A stretch of DNA of 64,000 nucleotides from Isoetes taiwanensis (Eukaryota > Streptophyta > Lycopodiopsida > Isoetales > Isoetaceae). Location of the stretch: assembly GCA_021234155.1 (NCBI GenBank), contig JAJEKV010000013.1:10175548-10239547 (forward strand), given 5' to 3'. Made by a program: the position numbers and the translations under genes. How positions within the stretch are numbered: position 1 is the stretch's first letter; each line of letters begins with the position of its first letter. The notes below the pieces were generated by a model. That model ran no database searches. It was given only the letters and a program-made list of their open reading frames with translations, and was not told where the DNA came from. Of the stretch, positions 35,165 to 44,061 are shown piece by piece.

Positions 35165-37141
35165 CTACCAAAAAAGCTCAAGGGTCAACCACCCCTTCAG
35201 CTGACTTATCGATCTCACCTTCTTCACTGTGTTGTGCCCCTCCTGCGCCGCTTGTCTTAGGAACTCCATCTTGGCAAGGAATTCTTCATGGCTTAGCGTA
35301 GCATCTTCCCCCTCAACCTCAATCTCCTTCTCAACCTCAACCTCAACCTCAACCTCAACCTCAACCTCCTTATCTTGCTCTGATGGTACTAGGTCCACGG
35401 GTTGAGCTTCTTGTGTTTCCATCACAACGGAAGGTTCTTGATCCTTGAGGACTAGCTGCGTAAACTTCGAGCTACCCTCGACCACATCTTGGGTGTACAC
35501 TAGTGTAGTGCCCGCCAAAGCATTAATGTTCTCCTTCTTCTTTCTAAAGAAAGACAAGTCCTTTGCTCCAAAACTTGCAACCCTTTTCAAATGGTCTGTC
35601 ACAGAATCCTTAGATATTCGGAGAGTGGATTGCAACTCGTGCACTGTTTGTGCAGGAAATGGACAAGGAGGTGGAGGAGTACTAGCTACTTTCGATGCCT
35701 TGGAGCCACCTACTTTCTTTTTTCCCTCTGCTATCTTTTGCAATGCACGGGCTTGCGACCTCTTCTCGTCAAGCATTACTTCGAGTTGATAAAAAATTTG
35801 CACAAGCTTAAGCTGCATAGTCTTATCAATCTCAAATGCAAAAGCTTTATACCCTTCGCACAATGCTGCACGGCTAAACGATCCTCCAGAAAAGAAATCC
35901 AGCACACTGCAATCCTCCATCATAAATTTCCGCACTAGGTATGTGCATGTCCTGGAATCCAATTGATTCAGCAATAGAGCACCCGTGCCGATACAACCTG
36001 TATGCTGAAGGAAAGTGGACAAGCATTATGATTGGTATTTAAGAAAAATGGACGATTACTCAATTTTAAACCATGTTACCTGTTGCGCATTCATGATCGG
36101 GCAAGTTCTTCTCTATGTCCTCTACTTCTTTCAAGTGTTGCGGAAAATTTGAATACTCTTGAGGATGGTCTGCGTCCATGAAACATAGATTCAGGTCATG
36201 TAGAGCAGGGGCAGCCACTTGGTCTCTGGCCACATACATTACTAGCACAAGGCTCTACAGCTCGCGAACTTTAGAGGAAGGGTTTCTCGTTTTCGCATCC
36301 TGATACGCTCCCATCCATACACGACTACCACCATCTATCATTTTCATGGCGGACAAGCACTCACTCAAATGATCTGGACTGATAAACATTGTGATCCAAT
36401 ATAGTTGTTGGTCCGTCAGTACATTGATCTGGTCCAAGAACTTTTGGTATTCTTCCATGCTCCATTTTCTGAGATTCCTGAAATCACATCCGATAAAACG
36501 AGCAGATGTATTCACAACATCAACAGACATCCCCAGAGGACTAACAGGGTAGCACTTGAATGCTTTACATCCCTCTTGCACCGGTCCACGGGGATATTCA
36601 TTAACCTTTTCGATAAGAGCCTGGGGAAGGTTAAGCTTTTTCTGCCTCCTTGCGGCTATCCACCCAATCACTGACGCTGTTTGCGAACATGAGCATCAAA
36701 TTTTCCGTGAATATTGGATGAATTTTTCTCAATTCAGCCATGTTCTGTACTTTGAGCTTCTTTACTTCCTCAGATATTTGATAAGTGCATGCTCAACGGT
36801 GCCAATCTTCTTTAGTTCCCTGCGCGGATTTTCATGACACGCCTGCCAGTATAATCTTTGGTGGTCTTGATAAAGTTGGTGCCTGCCATGATCTTATTCA
36901 AGAGCCTTTGCAAATCCATTAGGTGCATGGACTTTAAAGGTCGGCATTTGTTATTCGTGAACATCCTCCGTCGGTCCTTAACCACTATCGTTTCACCCTT
37001 CTCATCTTTGAGTTGGTCTTCATAGAATAGCTGAGCCATTTGGAGGCACATATTCCAAGTCTCATCATCCAAGTACACAAAGTAATCGTAGTCTTGCATT
37101 CCGGCTTTTTTCAAAGTCTGCTTCGCTATGGCGAGCCAATC
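35165..37141 (-). pseudogene. Unrecognised multi-exon protein with coiled coil and (Glu-Val)n tract, copy 1
   Basis: Exon 1 begins after an acceptor at 37,143-37,142 (DWLAIAKQTLKKAGMQDYDY) and runs to a donor near 36,080 (CATACAG then GTAACA). It includes YFVYLDDETWNMCLQMAQLF, DRRRMFTNNKCRPLKSMHL, FIGCDFRNLRKWSMEEYQKF and FMDADHPQEYSNFPQHLKE. Frameshifts near 36,815, 36,755 and 36,690 and a TAG at 36,255-36,257 interrupt it. Exon 2 (about 36,022-35,165) has YKAFAFEIDKTMQLKLVQIF, a coiled coil, a Pro-rich STPPPPCPF, and a 13-residue alternating Glu/Val tract encoded by AACCTC hexamers (35,318-35,372). Copy 2 reads through some breaks differently, so part of the damage may be sequence error. 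No family was recognised. A gypsy gag lies just upstream on the same strand. Confidence 0.5.
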
Positions 37142-37183
37142 CTGCGCAACATAGCAAACTTAGCATATTTGTATATGGTCTTC

Positions 37184-37409
37184 AAATTGGGCGTCCGCCT
37201 GATTTGAGAGTCAAGAGGCTGCAGTCAAACATGTTAAATGCATGCAAGGGGCAACCCAAATTGGGCGCCCGCCCAATTTGACAATCATAGTACAATGTTA
37301 CATGCCGATGTTTGGGAGAAGGGCGTGCGCCCAATTTGTTAGTCAAGATGCTTCAGGCAAACATGTTAAATGCATACTGGGGTACCCAAATTGGGCGCTC
37401 GCCCAATTT
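37184..37409. repeat. Array of four 22-bp palindromes (copy 1)
   Basis: The motif AAATTGGGCG, two variable bases, CGCCCAATTT occurs at 37,184-37,205, 37,258-37,279, 37,317-37,337 and 37,388-37,409. Central dinucleotides are TC, CC, TG and CT. Spacer sequences share CAAACATGTTAAATGCAT. The array lies in the gap between the gag remnant and the unrecognised minus-strand gene, within the likely upstream intron or promoter. It is repeated at 52,154-52,394. Confidence 0.85.
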
Positions 37410-37528
37410 GACAGTGAGTGAGGCTTCAGGCAGAGAGACGGGGGGATCATGAAGTGTGGAAGGAGCCCGAAAAATAGCAGCCAGCCAACGAGAGACTCCT
37501 ACCATTCGGGCTGACTCTTAGAGTTTTT

Positions 37529-38278
37529 TTACTGATTTGAGCGCTTCACATGGCATCCATGAGCAATATGACCAGCTTCTCTATAGTAGAGGCAAAGATT
37601 GGCCTCTCGCCAATGCTGTTTCTCAGCAGCATACAAGGGCCCTCGAACCACACGATCAATCTGCATGGGCTCAGGCCCCGACCTGCTGGATTCTAAAGAT
37701 GAGACTAGGGCAAGCATAGCTACAGGAACCCGTGGGATTGGAAAGATCTGACTATGTCTCTCTTCCCTAGTCGAAGAGTCAATTATCACAGCAAATTGCA
37801 GATCTGATGGCTTTTTTCCAGAATCTTAGAGTCCTCCATAGAGCGACAACATTGGCATCCTCCCGAAGTCCTCTTCGAAAACAATCACAAAGAGCAACAT
37901 TATCCCAGCCCGATTATCAATTGCAATTTGACCGATTTGACGCATAAATTGAAGCTAGGCGAGAGGCAATGCGAGATTACAGAGTTTTGTGATTGCTATA
38001 TGTTGTCGATCTGTGGCTCCAAAGTATGCCTTGAGCTCTACAATAAAAGCAACAAAATCCTGCAACTCTGGGGCTCCTTTCTCCAATAAAGGAGCAAATC
38101 AACTTAGAATTGGCCCTGTGAGGAAAGGACCAATCAATCCAACTTGTTCCTGGGCCGTGGGATATCTATGTGATTGGAGCTAGATCACAAGCCTGATTTG
38201 ATTCAAAAAACAATGAAGCTTGGATCGAGTGCCATTAAACTTCTCAGGCAAGCTAATTTTAGGCTCTGATGGCCTCAA
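37529..38278 (-). pseudogene. Ty3/gypsy gag remnant, copy 1
   Basis: On the minus strand the order is PEKFNGTRSK, VGLIGSFLTGPILS then a TGA in place of Trp, FAPLLEKGAPELQDFV, and later SLESSRSGPEPMQIDRVVRG and a zinc-knuckle CLYYREAGHIAHGC in which the second Cys of CCHC is Tyr. This is the Retrotrans_gag plus CCHC layout of Ty3/gypsy capsid proteins. The middle part (37,800-37,980) is scrambled by short frameshifts that are absent in copy 2. Pol domains do not follow. Confidence 0.85.
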
Positions 38279-38417
38279 TCAAGAACTAGAAGCACACCAC
38301 TCCAATGAACAAGATCGTGCCAAGTGTTACGCATGCATGTTGGCTCTAGAATATTCCAGACTCTCCTGGAATCAATCCTGCATATGAAGAAAATATGAGA
38401 GAATTGTTTTTAATAAG
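38279..38417. other. Spacer between gag remnant and SINE-like head
   Basis: Non-coding sequence with no recognised feature. No primer-binding site complementary to a tRNA 3' end was found upstream of gag. Confidence 0.35.
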
Positions 38418-38600
38418 TATCGATAGCACACTTGGCAAAGATGGATGACTCGTAATGAAGGTTGCGAGTTCAGATCCTACCTTGTGCAACTACCCTTTTG
38501 CATTCATGTGATGACCATCTTTTATACATATGGGTAGAATACATGTATGGTATGAATACCCGTATGGTCGTCACAATGACCTGAACGACCTCCCTGTGCA
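38418..38600 (+). mobile_element. tRNA-derived SINE-like head (copy 1)
   Basis: TAGCACACTTGGCAAAG (38,424-38,440) resembles a tRNA A box and GCGAGTTCAGATCCTACC (38,464-38,481) a B box, with tRNA-like spacing of about 24 bp and an anticodon-arm-like GATGACTCGTAATGAAG between. The acceptor-stem ends do not pair well, so this is not a functional tRNA. The tRNA-unrelated body after 38,490 contains a GGGTA...TACCC inverted segment. The 3' end of the element is uncertain. Confidence 0.5.
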
Positions 38601-38950
38601 TCTTCTCTCGAAATAGTGCTCTGCGACATGCAGGATGGAGACCAAATTGTCAATTTGTTGCTCCAAAGTGAAAAGCTACAAAAATTTCAATCACTCTCCT
38701 GTTAGCAGCTGGGCATAAAATTATGTCTGGTAATCCAAGTGAAGCTAAGGCACATAGAAGGTAGCATTTTAGCCTGCACAAGTTGCCATTCTATCATAAA
38801 GAAGAGGAGTTGATTATGTAAATCTTCCTCTCTATTTTTGATGTCTGTTCTAACGTTAAAATAAACTTCCTTCCTTCCTTCCTTCTAACGTGCAGATGCA
38901 TGAGAAGTTTAAGCATTTCTTGATTACAAGCACATAAGCTGAAGCAACCG
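38601..38950. other. Non-coding stretch
   Basis: No gene is seen. A short CTTC tetranucleotide run lies at about 38,868-38,884. Confidence 0.4.
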
Positions 38951-39216
38951 CCTTCCAAATCGCATCAGTCGATGGCCCATGTGTTCCAACTTGTGTGTGG
39001 CAAAAAATCTTAGACCGTATGAAGCTGCAGGTATGTGGCATTTGTATGTTGTACAAGTATGCATATGTATCTGCTCAAGTATGCCTTCCAAATCGCATGA
39101 CTCGATGGCCCATATGTTCCAACTTGCGCATGGCAAAACATCTTGGACCGTAAGAAGCTGTAGATATGTGGCATTTGTATGTTGTACAAGTATGCATGTA
39201 TATCTGCTCAAGAAAG
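38951..39216. repeat. 133-bp tandem duplication (copy 1)
   Basis: Two units, 38,951-39,083 and 39,084-39,216, each begin CCTTCCAAATCGCAT and share GATGGCCCAT, TTCCAACTTG and GTGGCATTTGTATGTTGTAC. They differ by about 8 percent, far more than the two 15-kb copies differ here, so this duplication is older. An 18-bp GCTCAAGAAAGGTTAGTT is additionally repeated at 39,207-39,242 only in copy 1. Confidence 0.9.
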
Positions 39217-39426
39217 GTTAGTTGCTCAAGAAAGGTTAGTTGTGTGGTTGATGAACTAAATGTCCAAGGTTTTTATGTTATTGTGTGAAGAGCTCTTCAT
39301 CCAATCTTCGATAAACAAAAGCACAATTGTGCTTGGAAATGCAAAGCTCGTAAGAGAATTGTGTATAAATTTTCATATGGGAGACATGATGTCCTCAGCC
39401 AGAGGGGTTATTGTCAACTAATATCT

Positions 39427-39657
39427 TCAACTGTTTGCATTGAAATCTTCAACTAGCATGGCATACCCCAAATATTTATGCTCTTGAATATCATCATATA
39501 GATCGCCATATGGATCCAACTTGTCTGTATTGGAGTGCCTATAATAGAGAGGGAGTCTGTATGTGGGAAGTAACATGCAGCCACAAAAAGCGTTTTCCAT
39601 ATTGACTCTGCACCTACATCCACATGTAACAATTATCAGGAAAATTGAAGGTGTCAA
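39427..39657 (-). pseudogene. Possible LINE endonuclease scrap (copy 1)
   Basis: The minus frame reads LYYRHSNTDKLDPYGDLYDD and GYAMLVEDFNANS. The closing VEDFNA resembles the GDFNA block of LINE endonucleases with Gly replaced by Glu, preceded by a plausible spacing. This is short and the assignment is tentative. Confidence 0.35.
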
Positions 39658-39952
39658 TGTAGGTTTTATAGTAGCAAACTATTCTGCCATGCCCCTTTTG
39701 CTCATAAACTCGTTGAACAAAGAATAGTGTTGATAGCCTGGCAGATCCAGTTTTATTTGACCAGTATGGTCCCATGTTTCTATAAAAAAAATGAAATCCA
39801 TATCCCTGGATATGGAGTTCAAGCTATTTGTTTTCTGCTATGGAAAGCCCGTAGAATTCCAGGGGACCATCCACATGCACATTTTCTATTTGGAAATGGT
39901 GGCATATGCAGTTGCAATCGCAACAATAGCATCTAAGGCGTGCAGAGCAGTA

Positions 39953-40024
39953 GCACTTGCATTAGGAGTTGTAGCAGCACTTGCATTAGGAGCTGTGGCA
40001 GCACTTGCCTGAGAAGCAGTGGCA
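39953..40024. repeat. Three 24-bp units encoding Ala-rich sequence
   Basis: GCACTTGCATTAGGAG recurs with a 24-bp period at 39,953, 39,977 and 40,001. The corresponding sequence in copy 2 (about 54,895-54,990) differs at almost every CAG/CTG triplet. No gene is supported. Confidence 0.8.
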
Positions 40025-40698
40025 TAGGCATTTGTAGCAACAGATGGCCCAATTGTTCCTTTCTATGCAACGTCTGCTACAATATGGTTAGGTGAACAGA
40101 AATACCTTGCCTTGAACCAAGGGGATGGCACCACCGGTGTTTCTTATGTCTTTCATTCAGCAGGCTCATGTCAATGTGACTCCTGCTGTAGAGAGGTAAG
40201 GTCATAGTCTACATACAATGAGGTGTCCCTTCAACTCTGCTCTTTGACAAAGTATGGTATATCTTTTACCACTCCATCTGCCACCATGAATTATATGTGG
40301 TAGGAGCATGAAATTGCATCTCAAGCAAGACCATTGTTTAAATCTTCTTTTGAGGTCCTCCTTGCCTCCCTCGAGGAGGCCTCGGTCGCGGCATACATTG
40401 TGAACCACCACCTTTTTTATTGCTCCTTGAGCAACATTTCAATATCCTCCTTGCAATAGGCAGATGTAGCAACACTTATCGCCATGCATCCTTGACGTCT
40501 TCCCGTTGCTCGACCTGAGTTGGTCTACTATTCTCTGGTTGAGCTAGAAGTTTCTTTGGCCTGCCCTTTGCTATGTAGCGTGTGCCTATATTGTTGGACG
40601 TGTTTCATGCAACCTGACATGCCTCTTCAATTACTGCATGCAATAGTGCAATTTCTCATGAGCATTAGCTAGAGACCTTCATCTTGCAAAGCAACACC
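40025..40698. other. Non-coding stretch
   Basis: No family is recognised in any frame. It ends at the A-tail of the minus-strand LINE. Confidence 0.4.
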
Positions 40699-41894
40699 TT
40701 TTTTTTTTTGGAAGGACTTGAGCCTTTATTATCCAGAAAAAGTTACAAAGTACAATGGGGACTAAAAACTCAGTGGAGAGAATGTCCACTTGAGCAAATC
40801 CACCCCACTCAAATACAACATCTAAATAGTATGAGGAGGACTTGAATGCTTTGACAATTCGTTGTTGGGCATCAAGAAGGACTTGTGCATCTGAACAAGC
40901 AAGACCTTTGAATATGAGAAGATTCCTTCTTTTCCAAATGGACCAGATGATCCATGCAGAAGCCAAATGAAACGCCATTTTCCTATCCACTTGGATAGAC
41001 TGCTAATAACACATGTTGGCTATTCAAATCGCAACGAAAGAGGCCCTTAAGCCACAACCAAGTATGCCTGACATGTCTACACAGGAAGAAGCAATGCTCA
41101 ATTGTCTCGTCCCTCTGTGCACATAAGGGACAAAGTGCAGATACCTTTGGACGAAATCTGTGCACCAGAATATTAACGCGCGGACAACGATGAATGACTT
41201 GCCACCATAAAACAGATACTTTGGGATGGAGTAGTTTATCCCATACCCATTTCCATACTATTTTCTGCCGGTCCCTAGGAATGACCAAAGGCCACTTGGA
41301 TGAAGGAGGCAAGACGTCTGCAGCAAGCAAGACCTTGTACATGGAATTCACTAACTTATCTGATTTGACACGCTCATGAACTACCCAAGGCTGGGGGTCA
41401 TCCAGTTGTGCTAGTGGAGGAAGAACTGAAGACACCTTCTGCCAAATAGCCCTATCCCACCTTAAAAGTAGGAACTTAGCTCTAAACTCTTCCCATGTCA
41501 GCAACCGCCTTTGATTATTATACCAATCAAATATCATATATACACCTGCTGATCTCCATCGATGTTGCGTCAATGAGTGGACTTTAGATACCAGAGGACC
41601 ACCGTCCAATGGAATCCACCAACAACTTGCAGTAGTGCTAGTGTGTGCAAGATGGTGAAAATGAAATAGAGATTGTAAAGTCTTCCATGCAACTAACAAT
41701 CCTTTAAGAAATGGAGACGCATTAGGGTATGCGGTCAGTGGATAAAACAGAGCCCAGGGGAAAAGTGGTCTAACAGATGGAGGCCCAAAAGAAATGCACA
41801 TTTGCAAAGACTGATAAATCAGATGGGAATCCCTGAGGCTCATGCACATAGTTTTGGGAGGTCTTATACACGACTCTCCGTGTACACGTGTCAT
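40699..41894 (-). mobile_element. 5'-truncated LINE with poly(A) end, zinc-finger C-terminus (copy 1)
   Basis: On the minus strand the frame 41,894-40,983 carries RWRSAGVYMIFDWYNNQRRL, VWDKLLHPKVSVLWWQVIHR and the zinc-binding CPLCAQRDETIEHCFFLC, then LWLKGLF. After a one-base break the next frame continues AFHLASAWIIWSIWKRRNLL. This is the zf-RVT end of a plant LINE and matches the plus-strand piece at 31,244-31,790 in layout. Eleven T residues at 40,699-40,709 mark the poly(A) end. RT catalytic motifs are absent because of 5' truncation. Confidence 0.85.
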
Positions 41895-42865
41895 ACAATG
41901 GTACTTTCTTGACCTAAAGCAACTAACACAAATGAGAAAAGAATTCTTGATTGTTCAATTTAAATTACACTAGCACTTTTTAATTGGAATATTCCATGGA
42001 TTATTTCCTTCTAGGCCAATATTGCAAGGGTTCCCCCCTTCAAGCAACTCGAAAAGTGGAAAGAAAAAGGCTATGTTTGTTTTGTTGCCTTTTCATATTT
42101 CATACATTTAGCTCCGGGATAGAAGGTAGGATGCAAATAGCTTACAAATTGTTCAATTTGATCATGTTAGAAGTGTCTCTATCTTAACCTTTCAATTTTG
42201 TACTTTAGATCCATGACCCTTTTTAAACTTTAGCTCTCGCACTGTTAGATAATACCAATGTCACTTGTCCAAAGTAAGCATATACATTCATTTTCCCATT
42301 GGATTTAGCTTATTACACCAGGCTAACCTTTTATGGGGAGATGTTGCAAGTTGGACGTAGAAACAAAAGGTATCTTAGCTCGAGTATGTTAAGACTATGA
42401 CATTGACAATTTTCCAATAAACCATGTCAAGTACTTGAAACAAGTTAAATGACAGAGTGTTGCTTTCGTTTTGTACATAACCTTGATAACCTTTATAAAA
42501 TAGAAAACTTCTTATTTGACCTTGCGTTATTCAATCCTTTCCTAAGATAACAAGATGTGTAGTACTATGACAAGATTGGATTAAGATGCAACTCTTTGTG
42601 CAAGCCCTTCTTTGTGCATTTACTTTGTCTTTTCTTCCTCAATGCCTACACAACCATGCAACGTATACATGAGCACCAGAAACTATCTCAAGTTCAAGGG
42701 AGTCATGAGATATGATCTATGAACATGTTTTTAGCTACATCATATATCTTGCCAACATCGCATTAAGTCTATACACGACCCGATTCTTCATAATGCAAAT
42801 TTGGTAATTAGAACACGAGCTTGGTTTAAGAAACGCCTTCTTCTCGGTAGGTCTTTAATATTTGG
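41895..42865. other. Intergenic, no gene recognised
   Basis: AT-rich sequence nearly identical to 56,868-57,845 of copy 2. No coding, RNA or repeat feature stands out. Confidence 0.4.
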
Positions 42866-43005
42866 TTATTGTGTTTGGCGGATGGCCCGCCCCCCGCGGG
42901 TTTAGATGGGTTGTTGTTTTCAGACGTGCCGCCCCATAACCCGTTGGGTTCCGTAGGGACGTAAAAAATTCATCTTATCTTTATCTTATCTTATCTTCAT
43001 AGTCC
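42866..43005 (+). mobile_element. 3' end of a LINE or SINE with (TTATC)n tail (copy 1)
   Basis: A GC-rich segment is followed by the hairpin AACCC-GTT-GGGTT (42,938-42,950), then GGACGTAAAAAATTCATC and a run of TTATC units. The layout (hairpin, GGACGTAAA, short-unit tail) parallels LINE 2 (AGGCC-GATT-GGCCT, GGACGATAAAAAATCA, CATTCT units) with a different stem sequence. The body of the element is not identified. Confidence 0.55.
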
Positions 43006-44061
43006 CTTGAAAAGTAGCCGATTTGCACGTTAAAGCCAGAACCTTTGGAAAAGTTACTTGCATTAAAAAGCTTTTGAGAAGGCGAAATTGAATTCACCTC
43101 GCAGCAGATTTGATCCGGGCAAAATCACGCCCAAGAATCTTCGTCAACTAAAAAATTAGCCTAATGCAATCACTTGCCCAAAACCGCAAATCAAATGGCT
43201 CTCGTGTGTTTGAGGGCAAAGTTTTGCCATGTTGCAATGATCCAATCCGGAGGCGCTCAATCCTGATTTTGGTTTATAAAGGACATAAACACCTAAACAC
43301 CTGAGTTCCAAGGTGTTGTCTACCTTAACAAAGTGGGTCTGAGAATTTTATGGTAGTTTTATGGTAATTTCCATAACGGTAGGTGGTTATGGCCATTTAG
43401 CATAATAAACTAGGTGATTTATGGATGGGCAAGTGTGTTACTGGCTAACACCATTGCAACCAACAATTGAGATCTAATTTCTTCTATGAAACTTGCGGGC
43501 CAGGTTGATCTCAACTATAAAGTTCGAGGGGCGGGTTGTTAAGGAAGTGGTCTGATCCGATTTGGGGCTAGATCAACCGAGATATCTCCACTCCAAGATT
43601 CAGCCAAAAGTCTTCCAAGGAGCAAGAGCAATCAGCGTAAGTTTAATTTCAACTAGAAGGAAACTCGCATAAAAATTGTAGGAAATCTTCCTTTCCAAGG
43701 AAAAAAAGTTTACCCGAACCAAGACACGAGGAATAAAATCATATGACATGAATTCATGTCTAAATAACAGGATGACATGGTCAACATCATCTAATATACA
43801 AGGAAAAGAGCTGAGATGCCAGATGAGAAGCAAACAACATGATCCCATCGACTTACTTACAACAAATCAAGGATACCAACAATGGTATACCACAGCAAAA
43901 CATATACATACACACAGAGGTGGGGATAAAAGGCATGAGTCAGCATTGAATCTTGATTGAGATCTGCAACACTGACAGCAGGGTTTGAGCACGAATTCCC
44001 AACTGTGTGAATCTTCAGAATCTTCTTTTGGGCTCAGAAGCTTGATCTATACATCCACGCA
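43006..44061. other. Region downstream of SCRM copy 1
   Basis: Non-coding. It includes the likely 3' untranslated region of the SCRM gene next to 44,061. No further gene is recognised. Confidence 0.4.

Noticed and set aside
35165-36022. A methyltransferase-like motif (VLDFFSGGS) in the minus-strand protein
   Set aside because: It resembles motif I of N4/N6 DNA methyltransferases, but copy 2 reads the same stretch as KAGRISFPEDRLERQRLCEG in a frame continuous with both flanks. The motif probably arises from a local frameshift in copy 1, and no DPPY-type motif is present.
37184-37409. CRISPR-like array
   Set aside because: There are only four units with unequal spacers that are related to each other, palindromic repeats, no cas genes and a plant nuclear setting.
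38418-38490. A functional tRNA gene
   Set aside because: A and B boxes are recognisable but the acceptor stem ends do not pair and the D and anticodon arms are imperfect.
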